DNA from: Leisingera thetidis
GTDB taxonomy: Bacteria > Pseudomonadota > Alphaproteobacteria > Rhodobacterales > Rhodobacteraceae
Direction of reading: 5' to 3'
Length of the DNA: 64,000 bases
Assembly: GCF_025857195.1 (NCBI RefSeq)
Contig: NZ_CP109787.1
Coordinates: forward strand, 2,793,501-2,857,500
In this document: in pieces, positions 54,345 to 63,461 of the stretch
Layout: each line of letters starts with the position of its first letter
Numbering within the stretch: position 1 is the stretch's first letter
Notes under the pieces: generated by a model
Database searches by the model: none
What the model was told of the DNA's origin: nothing
Seen by the model: only the letters and a program-made list of their open reading frames with translations
Position numbers and translations under genes: made by a program

Positions 54345-54782
54345 ATGACCGTTTCGTCTGATCTGGAAACGCAGGCCCGTGCCCAAGCTGCCGATCTGGG
54401 CCGCAAGGCCAAAGCCGCGGTTGCGGACAAAGTCCGCGATACCGCTGATGCAGTGCAGTCGCAGGCCGCCCGCGAAGTGCAGGCAACAGCCGACGCTGCC
54501 GGGGCCGCGGCAGATACATTTGACCCCGGCACCATGCAAGCGCAGGCCGCGCAGGTGGTTGCAGGGTACCTTGAGGATGCCGCCCACCGGGTGCGCACCG
54601 TGGATGTCGAGCGAACCGTGCGGGATGTCAGTGCCTTTGCGCGCCGCAATCCGCTGCTGTTCCTCGGCGGCGCCGCGCTGGCCGGGTTTGCCGCCACTCG
54701 CTTCCTTAAGGCAAGCGAACCGGACAGCCGCAATGCCGGCCACACACAGATGACCCAGGAGGCCGGGCATGGCACGCCATAA
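54345..54782 (+). CDS. Ala-rich helical membrane-anchored stress protein
   Basis: A 145-residue protein. A long polar Ala/Gln/Asp-rich helical region (QARAQAADLGRKAKAAVADKV) is followed by RRNPLLFLGGAALAGFAATRFL, a typical C-terminal anchor seen in YqjD-type and similar proteins. Overlaps the next gene by 14 nt. Probably acts at the inner membrane; exact role unknown. Confidence 0.75.
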   Translation: MTVSSDLETQARAQAADLGRKAKAAVADKVRDTADAVQSQAAREVQATADAAGAAADTFDPGTMQAQAAQVVAGYLEDAAHRVRTVDVERTVRDVSAFARRNPLLFLGGAALAGFAATRFLKASEPDSRNAGHTQMTQEAGHGTP

Positions 54783-55170
54783 TCTGCGCCAGGCGCCGGA
54801 ATTGTTCCTGGAAACTCTGCAGCATTTTGCGGCGTTGCTGCGCAGCGAGGCAGAGCTTGCCAAGAGCGAGCTGAAGGAGAACGCCGCCCGTGCCGGAACC
54901 GGGCTGGCCTGTTTCGCCTTCGCTGCGCTGGCGGCGCTGGCAGGCATGCATGTTCTCGCGGCGGCACTGGTCGCTTGGATAGCGTCCGCGGGCCTGTCCG
55001 CCGGGTGGGCCGCGCTGATCGTCGGAGGCGGGCTGATCGCCATTGCACTGGGTCTGGTGCTGGCCGGCAAATCGCGGCTCAGCAGCGAAGCGCTCATGCC
55101 AAACCGCACCATCCGCAACGTCAAACAGGATGCTGCCAGCATCAAGGAGGCCGCAAATGCCCGATCCTGA
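54769..55170 (+). CDS. Holin-X/phage_holin_3_6-type membrane protein
   Basis: A 133-residue protein. The amphipathic N-terminal helix region ALLRSEAELAKSELKENA is followed by two membrane spans (GLACFAFAALAALAGM; WAALIVGGGLIAIALGLVLAG). This is the Holin-X family, named from phages but mostly found in bacterial stress loci. It overlaps neighbours on both sides. It is not evidence for a prophage. Confidence 0.8.
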   Translation: MARHNLRQAPELFLETLQHFAALLRSEAELAKSELKENAARAGTGLACFAFAALAALAGMHVLAAALVAWIASAGLSAGWAALIVGGGLIAIALGLVLAGKSRLSSEALMPNRTIRNVKQDAASIKEAANARS

Positions 55171-55924
55171 AGACATCGAACAGCGCGTGCATGCAAACCG
55201 CCGCCGCCTGGCGGAAACGCTGTCCGGCCTGTCGGAGACCGTTGCACCGCAGTCAGTCACCGAACAGCTCTCGGCTGCGGCAAACGGCTATGGCGGCGAA
55301 CTCGGGCGCCAGGCCATCGCCGCAGCCAAGCGAAATCCCGCTGGCCTGGCGCTGGCCGGAGCCGGGTTGGCCCTTCTGTTCACCGGAACCGGCAGCAGCA
55401 GCCGTCCCCGCACTGCCGTGCCGCCGCCCGCTGCGGTTCCCCCCGAAGCCGCTTTCGCCGGTTTCGATGAGCGAGTCGCCGCGGCGGATGCCGCCATGAA
55501 ACAGGAGATGACCGGTATGACTGAAGAAAACCTCCGCGCTGGCAAGATGCGCGAGACACTGAACGCAGGCCTGGACGCGCTGCCTGACGCCGCCCGCAAG
55601 CGGGTGCTGAAGGCGCGCACCGCTGCCCTGCACGCGCAGGAGAAGGTCGAAACCCATGCCGCCAGGGCCGCGGCCCGCTCGCGGACCTTTTTTGATCAGA
55701 ACCCGCTGGCCGCCGGTGCCATAGCCCTCGGCCTGGGCGCATTGATCGGGGCCCTGCTGCCCTCTACCCGCCAGGAAGACGAACTGCTTGGCGCACACCG
55801 CGATGCGCTGGCCGCCAAAGCCGAGGCAGCCCTGCGCGAGGAATTGGACAAATTGCACCGCACCGCCAGCGCCAGTCTGGAACCGCAAACTCCCCGCCCG
55901 GCACCGCACACGGCCGCCGGCTGA
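55157..55924 (+). CDS. DUF3618-type protein
   Basis: A 255-residue protein. The N-terminus DIEQRVHANRRRLAETLSGL matches DUF3618. Two short hydrophobic segments (AGLALAGAGLALLFTG and LAAGAIALGLGALIGALL) lie between long helical polar parts. AAGGAGG is 6 nt before ATG 55157. It overlaps the holin-like gene and is 5 bp before the transporter. Role unknown, probably envelope stress. Confidence 0.8.
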   Translation: MPDPEDIEQRVHANRRRLAETLSGLSETVAPQSVTEQLSAAANGYGGELGRQAIAAAKRNPAGLALAGAGLALLFTGTGSSSRPRTAVPPPAAVPPEAAFAGFDERVAAADAAMKQEMTGMTEENLRAGKMRETLNAGLDALPDAARKRVLKARTAALHAQEKVETHAARAAARSRTFFDQNPLAAGAIALGLGALIGALLPSTRQEDELLGAHRDALAAKAEAALREELDKLHRTASASLEPQTPRPAPHTAAG

Positions 55925-55929
55925 CGGCA

Positions 55930-56961
55930 ATGCCAGGAATCCTGAAAACCACGCTCAGCGGCCGGGGGGTGCGGGTGATGCTGATGATTCTCACGATCAT
56001 CAGCATCACTGCTGCGCTGCAGCTGGCACAGCAGATCCTTGCGCCGATGAGCTTTGCGCTGGTGCTGGGCATCGTCGTCTCGCCACTTGCAGACAAGCTG
56101 GCGCATTTTGGCGTGCCGCGGCTGGTGATTGCGCTGTCCCTGCTGCTGATCTGCACCCTGTTTGTAGCCACGGTCATGCTGCTGATCGAGCCGGTGGTGA
56201 ACGTGCTGATCGAGGAGCTGCCGCGCATCAAGGCCGTCATGTCCTCACTGATCGGCAAGGCTTCCTCCCTGCTGCGCGGGATAGAGACGATCAGCGAGGA
56301 AATCGAGAACACCGTCGGTGCTGAAGCAGTCGAGCCGCAGACGGCGATACCATCGGTGGGGGATGCCCTGTGGCTGGCGCCCAGCTTTGTTTCCCAAGTG
56401 TTCATCTTTATGGGCACGCTGTTTTTCTACACGCTGACCAGAGATGATCTCTACCGCCTCACCGGCCCGCTCTATGACCGGCTCAAGCATGCCGACAAGG
56501 CCGTGGCCCGCTACTTCGCCGCCATCACCGTGGTGAATACCGGCCTAGGCGCCGTGACGGCAGTGGTTCTGATGGCTGCGGGGGTGGAATATGCCATTCT
56601 CTGGGGGCTTGCGGCGGCTCTGCTGAACTATGTTTTGTACCTTGGCCCGCTGTTGATAATGGTCGGACTGGCGATTGCCGGAGCACTGCAGTTTCACGGC
56701 CTGTATGCGGTTCTGCCTCCGATACTGTTCCTGATCATCAACCTGGCTGAGGCAAATATCGTTACTCCGATGATGGTCGGCAACCGCCTGGCAGTGAACC
56801 CGCTGCTGATCTTCCTGGCAATCGTGTTCGGTCTGTGGCTGTGGGGGCCGATCGGTGCCTTCGTGGCGCTGCCGCTGCTGCTGTGGCTGGGTGTCATGCT
56901 GGACACGCGCGACAACCGGCCGGCACAGCAGTTGGACGATCCCCTGCACAAGGTCATCTGA
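55930..56961 (+). CDS. AI-2E/PerM-family transporter
   Basis: A 343-residue AI-2E (PerM/UPF0118) membrane protein with about seven to eight spans. The C-terminal motif LAVNPLLIFLAIVFGLWLWGPIGAFVALPLL is diagnostic. Family members export small molecules, such as a Na+/H+ antiport role in some. It ends the EcfG-driven operon. Confidence 0.9.
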   Translation: MPGILKTTLSGRGVRVMLMILTIISITAALQLAQQILAPMSFALVLGIVVSPLADKLAHFGVPRLVIALSLLLICTLFVATVMLLIEPVVNVLIEELPRIKAVMSSLIGKASSLLRGIETISEEIENTVGAEAVEPQTAIPSVGDALWLAPSFVSQVFIFMGTLFFYTLTRDDLYRLTGPLYDRLKHADKAVARYFAAITVVNTGLGAVTAVVLMAAGVEYAILWGLAAALLNYVLYLGPLLIMVGLAIAGALQFHGLYAVLPPILFLIINLAEANIVTPMMVGNRLAVNPLLIFLAIVFGLWLWGPIGAFVALPLLLWLGVMLDTRDNRPAQQLDDPLHKVI

Positions 56962-57003
56962 CAGGCTGCCGCCCGGAGCGCTGGCAAAGGGCGGCAATGC
57001 CCC

Positions 57004-58416
57004 TTATTCGCCCCGCTGCTGGGCATCCAGCAGGTTTTCGCCGCCATCCAGCCCTTCGCGCTCCCGCTCTGCTGCGCCTTCGGAGGGCAGCTCGGCACGT
57101 GCCGGATCAGCGGCCTTGGGCAGATCCGCGCTGCTGGCCTCCGCTGCAGCCTGCCGGGGCCCGGCGTCCTCTGGCGGTGCGGCAGCAGACTGGCCCTGCG
57201 CCCCGTCCAACCGAACCCGGTAGATCGGCTCGGGCAGGCCGAAACCCGCGCCTTCCAGCGCCATTTTGGCGGCCCGGATCGCCTCGCCGCGCGCCTTGGC
57301 AAAATCCACCTGGGTCTGGTCCACCCAACCGGTGAAAGTCAGGATCACGTTGGAATCCCCGACCTCGCTGATCCAGGCGCCGACCTCAGGATCCTCCAGC
57401 ACAAACGGCTGCGCCTCAAGCGCCGCCACGGCGGTGGACAGCGCCGCTGCCAGATCGGCATCGGCATCCACCCCCAGATCGAATCCGAAGCGGCGCCGGG
57501 GATCGCGGGTGAAATTCACGATACGCCCTTTGAACACGGTGGCATTGGGTATGCGGATGTGGTTGCCCTCCGGCGAGATCAGGATGGTCGCGCGCGAGGT
57601 CAGCCGCGCCACCGTTCCCTGATCGCCCTGGATATCCACATAATCATTTGGCCGGAACGGCTGGCGCAGGCTGAGCAGGATGGAGGCAATGAAATTCTCC
57701 ACCGTGTCACGCACCGCAAAGCCCAGCGCGAGGCCAACCACACCTGCCGCCCCAAGCACCGCACCGATCAAGGCTGTTGCGTTCATGATATCCAGCGCCA
57801 GAACCAATCCGGTCAGAATGAACAGGATACGCGCCACCGCCCGGTAGACATCCGCGATGAAAGGGTTAGGCGCCAGCCGGGTCCAGATGCCGATCCGTGT
57901 CGTGAGCAGCCAGCCTCCTGCCGCCACCAGGAAGAAGGCCGTCACCGCAACCAGGAAAATGGGTCCGTTCGCGAGCAGGTTTCGCGTGCGTGCGGCAATC
58001 CGGTCCACCGCAGGTGCCAGCCGCTCTTCGAGAGTGCCGCTGATTTCGGTTTCATTCTCAATTGCCACGACACCGGTGACACGGTTGACGATCTGCGTCA
58101 GCCGGTCCTGCGCTGCATTGTCGATCACCTGGCCGGTGACACGGACGACCCCCTCGGAAACCGACACCGTCACGGCACTGTATCCATCGATTTGAGCGAG
58201 CAGTTTCTCGATCCTGCTCAGAATCGCGCTATCGCGCACTGCCGCATCGCCGACTTCGATCAAGCCGTCGGTCTGAACCGGATCCGCCGCGGACTGTGCC
58301 TGGCTGCCGCCCGCGTCCAGGCAGAGTGCAGCCGACACAACGACGCAAAGCAAAAGCGCCTTCAGTCCCGGCCCTGGCGCTGGGATGCTTCCCGGGTGCG
58401 GCCCGGTATGATTCAC
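57004..58416 (-). CDS. BON-domain MscS-type mechanosensitive channel
   Basis: About 470 residues if starting at GTG 58416. A signal-like hydrophobic segment (LKALLLCVVVSAALC) ends near GGSQAQS. A BON-like periplasmic domain follows (ILSRIEKLLAQIDGYSAVTVSVSEGVVRVTG). Three to four membrane spans and an MscS pore/upper domain (RDTVENFIASILLSLRQPFRPNDYV) come next. A long acidic Ala/Glu tail lacks a known fold. The start is uncertain: the frame is open to 58662 and no ribosome site is clear. It releases solutes at osmotic downshock. Confidence 0.85.
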   Translation of the reverse strand: MNHTGPHPGSIPAPGPGLKALLLCVVVSAALCLDAGGSQAQSAADPVQTDGLIEVGDAAVRDSAILSRIEKLLAQIDGYSAVTVSVSEGVVRVTGQVIDNAAQDRLTQIVNRVTGVVAIENETEISGTLEERLAPAVDRIAARTRNLLANGPIFLVAVTAFFLVAAGGWLLTTRIGIWTRLAPNPFIADVYRAVARILFILTGLVLALDIMNATALIGAVLGAAGVVGLALGFAVRDTVENFIASILLSLRQPFRPNDYVDIQGDQGTVARLTSRATILISPEGNHIRIPNATVFKGRIVNFTRDPRRRFGFDLGVDADADLAAALSTAVAALEAQPFVLEDPEVGAWISEVGDSNVILTFTGWVDQTQVDFAKARGEAIRAAKMALEGAGFGLPEPIYRVRLDGAQGQSAAAPPEDAGPRQAAAEASSADLPKAADPARAELPSEGAAEREREGLDGGENLLDAQQRGE

Positions 58417-58924
58417 TCTACGGTACAATTCCGCATCCTCACATTCAAATCCAAGGCCGTTGCACGCGACTGCCCCCGCAGGCGGACTGGCCCTCATCCT
58501 AAATTCATAAAGCAGTCCCCCCGCCTTGAACACGCCTGGCGGCACCCGTGCCGTGCAGCCCGGGACACGTTGCATATCCGCCATATAACGTTCCAAAACC
58601 CGCGCAGATCCGGGGAGCAAAGCCCCTCGCGTGCCTCTCTGGAGCGAAGTGTCCTGTGACAAATGGCATTGGCCGCAGCTGCGTCCGGAATTCCTGCAGA
58701 TGACCTCCCTCTTCCGAGCGGATTATTCCACGGCACTGCACTGCAACCCTTGTTAATCAATGCATTGACTGGCACTCGTCATTGCCGCACTCGGGTCCGG
58801 CACCTCGCGGCAGAGTCCGGGCAAAAAACGCTCTGACAGCATTTTTTGAAACGTTATATGTCATAGTTTAATGCGAGCCGCCCGGTGCGGTGCCATGGCT
58901 CCTCCACAAGTTAATGGAGGCCCT
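58417..58924. other. Intergenic region between mscS and the receiver gene
   Basis: About 500 bases with no gene other than possible N-terminal extensions of the channel. I searched for, and did not find, an EcfG element in either direction. Confidence 0.4.
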
Positions 58925-59290
58925 ATGGGTACTGGAACTCGCGGCGCGGAAGCGCCGGTACTGATCCTCACCAAGAATGCGTTTGAGGCGGTTGATATAA
59001 GCGATTATCTGATGCGCCGCGGTCTGGATGCCGTTTTGAGCGAAACCAAAATCGAGCAATGTGCCGCTTTCCTGAATGACGGCCTGCCGCCGCCGCGGCT
59101 GGTGTTCTTTGCCTTCCCGCTCAGCGATCCGGCGGCACGCGATTGGCTGTTCACCGCGCTGTCCAAGAACTGGCGCATCATCCTGGTAAACGGGGATACC
59201 GCCGAACCGGAACTGCAGTCCCTGCCCATGCTCACCCGCCCGTTCAAGACATCCCATCTGGATGCTGTGATGCAGATGGTCGGCGAATAG
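58925..59290 (+). CDS. Receiver-like (CheY-type) protein without clear phosphosite
   Basis: A 121-residue protein. VLILTKNAFEAVDISDYLMRRG, LVFFAFPLSDPAARDWLFTAL and IILVNGDTAEP follow the beta/alpha layout of receiver domains. The expected aspartate after strand 3 is not obvious (FFAFPL), so it may be a pseudo-receiver. ATG 58925 has GGAGG at 4 nt. It resembles, distantly, the product at 62957. Confidence 0.65.
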   Translation: MGTGTRGAEAPVLILTKNAFEAVDISDYLMRRGLDAVLSETKIEQCAAFLNDGLPPPRLVFFAFPLSDPAARDWLFTALSKNWRIILVNGDTAEPELQSLPMLTRPFKTSHLDAVMQMVGE

Positions 59291-59459
59291 AGCTGCCGGG
59301 CGCCATGAATGAAGGTCATCCCCGGCTCTGAAGGGAGGCGCACTTGCGCTCCGGAAACCGGCTTCTTGCTGCTGTCCTCTTCCCTCAAAGCAGCTGCCTG
59401 TGCCGGGGGATTCCCGTATTGACCGCAAAATCCTCCTGTGCGGCGGAGGCGCAAAAGCT

Positions 59460-59485
59460 GGAACCACTTCCCCTGCCCGCGCGTT
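59460..59485 (+). promoter_or_regulatory. EcfG promoter for yihY gene
   Basis: GGAAC (59460-59464), 17-nt spacer, CGTT (59482-59485), 39 nt upstream of the ATG. Confidence 0.75.
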
Positions 59486-59524
59486 GGGCTTGTGAGCCCG
59501 CAGCGCAGGAGGATGCCAGTTGCC

Positions 59525-60364
59525 ATGCAGGACACACGCGGCCCGGCACCCGGGATCATCAGTCTCATGCGCCGGATCTGGGCGCGGCAAAACGATGCCA
59601 ACGCAGGCCTTCTGGCGGCGGGCATCGCCTTTTACGCACTTCTGTCCCTGTTCCCCGCCATCACCGCCGGGGCGGCTCTGGCCGGCATGGCGCTGTCCCC
59701 CAGCGTGCTCGCAGAGAACTCCCAAACCCTGACAAAAGTACTGCCGGAAGAAGTCGGCTCCATCCTTCTCGGGGAGCTGAGCGAGGTTCTGGCGGCGGAC
59801 AGCACAACCCTAGGCATCGCCGCCTTCGCCACCCTTGGCTTGGCGCTCTACTCCGCGTCCAAGGCGACCGGCCAGGCCATGACCGGGTTGAACGCGGTGC
59901 TCGGCCTGGAAGAAAGCCGCGGCTTCGCAGTTGTGACCGCGCTGAAGCTGGGGCTGACCCTGTTTGCAATCATCCTGCTGATTGTGGCTGTCACGGTGAC
60001 GGGCGCTCTGCCGGCCATTGCCCGCTGGAGCGGCAGCAGCCTGTTTGAACAGGTGACCGAACTGGCCCGCTGGCCGGTGCTGCTGGTGACCGGCGCTTTC
60101 GGGATCTCGGTTTTGTACCGCTACGGCCCCGACCGCCCGGCGGTCGGCCGCCCTTGGATCACCAAAGGCGCCATTGCTGCCTGCGCCCTGTGGTTTTCTG
60201 CCAGCGTAGGTTTCACGATCTACGCTGAATCCTTCGGTTCTTACAATCAGGTCTTCGGCGCGCTTGGCGGCGTCATCATCTTGCTCACCTGGCTGTGGCT
60301 CTCGGCCTTTTCTATGCTGCTGGGCGCCGCTGCCGACGCGGAATTAGCAAAAAGCCGTGCCTGA
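59525..60364 (+). CDS. YihY/UPF0761 family membrane protein
   Basis: A 279-residue membrane protein with about six spans. The N-terminal NDANAGLLAAGIAFYALLSLFPAI and C-terminal LGGVIILLTWLWLSAF are typical of YihY/BrkB. ATG 59525 is the second of two in-frame ATGs; the first (59513) abuts the AGGAGG. Sometimes annotated as ribonuclease BN, which is incorrect for this family. Confidence 0.88.
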   Translation: MQDTRGPAPGIISLMRRIWARQNDANAGLLAAGIAFYALLSLFPAITAGAALAGMALSPSVLAENSQTLTKVLPEEVGSILLGELSEVLAADSTTLGIAAFATLGLALYSASKATGQAMTGLNAVLGLEESRGFAVVTALKLGLTLFAIILLIVAVTVTGALPAIARWSGSSLFEQVTELARWPVLLVTGAFGISVLYRYGPDRPAVGRPWITKGAIAACALWFSASVGFTIYAESFGSYNQVFGALGGVIILLTWLWLSAFSMLLGAAADAELAKSRA

Positions 60365-60400
60365 CGGCTCCTTTTTCTTGCGCTCTCACCGCCACTTTGG

Positions 60401-60704
60401 ATGAACGGAAAATATTACAGCTGAACGGCACAAATCCAAAGACGGACGCAAGGAAACCGAGGAATTCCCCGGCAAAAAGGGCGGCGTTGCCCACCAGGGC
60501 CGCACCGGCGGCCGCCTCGCCCGCGGTATCGGCACCGAGGACGAGCTGACGCGCGCCCAGGAGAAACCGGCCGGAGCAACCCGGGTGACGAAATCCAGGG
60601 ACCAGGAGGGCAGCAGCGATGACGGCTCAGGGCATTCTGTACGGGGTCTGGGTGGTCATCGCCGACGGCGAGAAGGCTTTGTACTTGGTCAATCAGGGCG
60701 ATGA
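60401..60704 (+). pseudogene. Small hydrophilic stress protein with a one-base start-region frameshift
   Basis: A protein-like frame runs from 60405: RHKSKDGRKETEEFPGKKGG, then HQGRTGGRLARGIGTEDELT, then RAQEKPAGATRVTK. It has no start codon. Removing one A from ATGAACGG at 60401 would give MTENITAERHKSK in frame. The real protein probably ends before or overlaps the next gene start at 60619. Frameshift by mutation or sequencing error. Confidence 0.45.
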
Positions 60705-61102
60705 ATACAAAATCAACCTGGCCGTGCGGCGCAAGAAAGAACTGGAGAACCCCAAGCCGCCCCGGCCGCTTCCATGACGGCCCAGGGGCGCAATGCTCCG
60801 CGGTCGACGACACCGGCTGGCACCAACTGGACAAGATCCGCTTTGCCAAATCGCTGGCGGAAGATCTGTTTATAGCAGCCCGCGCGGGCAAGTCCGGCAC
60901 GCTGCTGATCGCGGCCAGCCGCCCGGTGCTCGGCGCGCGGCGCGATGAAATGCACCCCGAAGTGGCGGACAAGCTGATACTGGACATGCCCATGGTACTG
61001 ACCAGCCACCCGCTGGACGAGATAGAGCCAGCAAGTCTGCGCGAGCCGGAAAACGCCGACGGATCATGGAACCACCGGGCTGCTGCGGCGTTTCCCTATT
61101 GA
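60619..61102 (+). pseudogene. Host-attachment-family gene with a one-base frameshift
   Basis: ATG 60619, with AGGAGG at 10 nt, starts MTAQGILYGVWVVIADGEKALYLVNQG, the usual VVADGxKA N-terminus of the host attachment (archaeal eRF1-like) family. It hits a stop at 60777. One base off, from about 60765, the rest of the family follows: DDTGWHQLDKIRFAKSLAEDL, LLIAASRPVLGARRDEMHPEV and LTSHPLDEIE. One extra base in the C-rich tract near 60755-60770 would explain it. Confidence 0.7.
61068..61092 (+). promoter_or_regulatory. EcfG promoter for csbD
   Basis: GGAAC (61068-61072), 16-nt spacer, CGTT (61089-61092), inside the 3' end of the preceding gene and about 68 nt upstream of csbD. Confidence 0.7.
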
Positions 61103-61159
61103 GGGCGCCGCGCCGCGGCACACCCTGGTTTCCATCCCTATTTCACAGGAGAACACGAC

Positions 61160-61357
61160 ATGGACAACGACCGTTTCACCGGCAAATGGACCGAGCTCAA
61201 GGGCCGCCTGCGCGAGGCCTATGGCGACCTGACCGACGACGAACTGGAGCAGGCCAAAGGCGAGCGCGAGCAGCTGGAAGGGCTGCTGCAGCAGAAACTG
61301 GGCAAGACCAAGGATGAAGTCCGCCAGACCGTCGACCGCTTGCTGGATAACATCTGA
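61160..61357 (+). CDS. CsbD-family stress protein
   Basis: A 65-residue CsbD-like protein: FTGKWTELKGRLREAYGDLTDDEL and a helical Gln/Lys-rich rest. The family is a common general stress response target. An AGGAG site precedes ATG 61160. Confidence 0.92.
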   Translation: MDNDRFTGKWTELKGRLREAYGDLTDDELEQAKGEREQLEGLLQQKLGKTKDEVRQTVDRLLDNI

Positions 61358-61614
61358 CATGTGCCCCAGACCGGGCGGCCAAGCAGCTGCCACAGACCAG
61401 CTGTGGAAATGAGCCCCCCAACTGAACCGATCCACCGTTAGGATTGGGAGACGGAGGAATAATTGTCGCCTCAAGCAACCGAAGCCCGATAAGATGGACT
61501 GGAAGTTCCGGCAGGTTGAAGTTCTGATCAGGCTAGGCCGAACGCTCTTCTGCACTCTAAAAGCCGGCCCGCCGTGCTGACCAAGGCGGGTCTGGCGACG
61601 CATAACACTGCTCA

Positions 61615-62862
61615 ATGGCGCTCATGGACCATACTGACTTCTTCGGCCTAGCCTCCTATCACCTCATGCTTGCGGCCATGGGCGTTGTGATCATTCTTGC
61701 TCATTGGTCGCCGCGGTTGTTCTCAGCGCGCGAGCCTGCCGCCGCACCGCTTCTCATCCTGCTGGGCATGGCGGCTTACTGGCTGGTTCCGGGCCTGCCT
61801 GACATTCCTGACCCGCGCGTTCATCCGAAGCCATGGGAAGTCGTCAGCGAGGTGACCGTGATTGTTGCGCTGTTTGCAGCCGGCCTCCGCCTCGACAGCC
61901 TGAAGCCATGGAAAAAATGGGCTCCGACAGCCCGGCTTCTCCTTTTCGGGATGCCGCTCACAATTCTGGCGGTTGCCCTGCTGGGCTGGGGACTAGGCGG
62001 CATGACAGCTGCCGGTGCGATACTCTTGGGGGCTGTGCTGGCCCCGACAGATCCGGTGCTTGCGGGCGACGTGCAGGTTGGTCCGCCAATGGAAGGCAAA
62101 GAGCACCCCGTACGCTTCACTCTGACAACTGAAGCGGCGCTCAATGACGGGCTCGCCTTCCCTTTCGTCTACCTTGGCCTCACTGTTGCCATGCAGGGGG
62201 TGAGCCCTCAGGCGTGGCTGGCTGACTGGCTGGCAATTGATGTCGCGTACCGCATCTCGGCAGGTGTTGTGATGGGTGTCTGCGGCGGCTGGGCGCTGGG
62301 GCAAGTGCTGTTTCGGTTTCCCCGTTCCGCAGTTCTGGCTGACACGGGTTCGGGCGTTGTGGCGGCCGCTGGGGTGCTGCTTTGCTACGGATCCACCGAA
62401 CTCGTTGAAGGCTACGGGTTCATCGCCGTTGCGGTTATGGGCCTGACACTGCGCCGGATCGAAAATGAACACCGCTTTCACCGCAGGCTGCATGATTTCT
62501 GCGAAACGATCGAACACGCTTTGACAGCGCTGCTGTTAGTTGCCCTTGGCTATATCCTGCCGGTTGTTCTCGAAGACCTGACCTGGACACATGTCCTGTT
62601 GGCGCTTCTGCTCATCATTGTGATCCGGCCTCTGGCAGGCTGGTTAGCGCTGGCTGGTTCGCAGCTCAACAAGCGCGACCGTCTGGTGGTATCCGTATTC
62701 GGGGTCCGGGGGATCGGCTCAATCTACTACCTCTGCTATGCCGGGGCACACTTGGAATTTGTGAATGAACTGGATTTATGGGCCCTTATTGGCCTGACCA
62801 TCCTGCTCTCTACCATGCTGCACGGCTTCACCGTCGGCCGCGCAATGGATGAGATTGCATAG
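61615..62862 (+). CDS. Cation/proton antiporter (CPA1/NhaP-type)
   Basis: A 415-residue membrane antiporter with about 11-12 spans. The conserved motifs GAVLAPTDPVLAGDVQV and FTLTTEAALNDGLAFPFVYL (with the ND pair) are diagnostic of CPA1 exchangers. VRGIGSIYYLCYA near the C-terminus is also typical. ATG 61615 and in-frame ATG 61624 are both possible; no clear ribosome site. Exports Na+ or K+ in exchange for H+. No EcfG element was found upstream. Confidence 0.92.
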   Translation: MALMDHTDFFGLASYHLMLAAMGVVIILAHWSPRLFSAREPAAAPLLILLGMAAYWLVPGLPDIPDPRVHPKPWEVVSEVTVIVALFAAGLRLDSLKPWKKWAPTARLLLFGMPLTILAVALLGWGLGGMTAAGAILLGAVLAPTDPVLAGDVQVGPPMEGKEHPVRFTLTTEAALNDGLAFPFVYLGLTVAMQGVSPQAWLADWLAIDVAYRISAGVVMGVCGGWALGQVLFRFPRSAVLADTGSGVVAAAGVLLCYGSTELVEGYGFIAVAVMGLTLRRIENEHRFHRRLHDFCETIEHALTALLLVALGYILPVVLEDLTWTHVLLALLLIIVIRPLAGWLALAGSQLNKRDRLVVSVFGVRGIGSIYYLCYAGAHLEFVNELDLWALIGLTILLSTMLHGFTVGRAMDEIA

Positions 62863-62956
62863 TAAGCAAGCCGGCTATTTCAGGCCCCGCAGACTTAACC
62901 CATGAGCGCAGAAGAAGCGGCGGCAAGTCTGAGCGGTGCAGCGATCAGTGCAAGCC

Positions 62957-63373
62957 CTATCTCAGTCCGGCAACACTGCAGTTGTTCCGCTTCCTGCACT
63001 GCTCCGGCACCAGCTGCGCCAGAATCATCCGGGTGGAAACCGGCCGGGCAAGCACCGGCCATCTAAGCCGCGGTGAATGCCCGTCCAGCTCGTCCTCGGC
63101 CGCATTGCCCAAAAGGACAAGCCGCCCGCCGCGGCCCTGAACGGCCTGATCGATCTTGAGCCTGGAAACTTGTTCGGATCCTGCCTCAACAAAGGCGACA
63201 GCAATCCGCCTGTATGGCTTGATCGACGTCAGCGCGTTTGAATGCCCCTTCTGAACGCTGATTTCGGCTGTCGGATCGAAGTCCGTGATGGCATCACAGA
63301 TATCGCAAGTGATCAGATAGTTCCTGGACACGATCAGATAGACATCTGCTCTGTCTTGATTGGGCATTTTCAT
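62957..63373 (-). CDS. Receiver-like hypothetical protein (copy 2 type)
   Basis: A 138-residue protein with alternating strands and helices like a response-regulator receiver (VYLIVSRNYLITCDICDAI; RIAVAFVEAGSEQVSRLKI; RLVLLGNAAEDE). A canonical phosphoacceptor aspartate is not evident. It is divergent from crp copy 2, 88 bp apart, and may regulate with it. ATG 63373 (or Met3 at 63367). Confidence 0.6.
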   Translation of the reverse strand: MKMPNQDRADVYLIVSRNYLITCDICDAITDFDPTAEISVQKGHSNALTSIKPYRRIAVAFVEAGSEQVSRLKIDQAVQGRGGRLVLLGNAAEDELDGHSPRLRWPVLARPVSTRMILAQLVPEQCRKRNNCSVAGLR

Positions 63374-63403
63374 TGCTTCTGCCCCCCTACACTCAAGCAT
63401 TTT

Positions 63404-63428
63404 GGAACCTTTCTGGTTCCGGCGCATT
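63404..63428 (+). promoter_or_regulatory. EcfG-like promoter upstream of crp copy 2
   Basis: GGAAC (63404-63408), 16-nt spacer, CATT (63425-63428): one mismatch to CGTT. It is 33 nt upstream of the ATG. Confidence 0.5.
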
Positions 63429-63461
63429 AAACTGTGACATAGCTGCAAAGGGAGAAAGGCC

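Noticed and set aside
54769..55170. Holin-like gene as evidence of prophage
   Set aside because: No other phage genes nearby; the family is common in EcfG-type stress operons.
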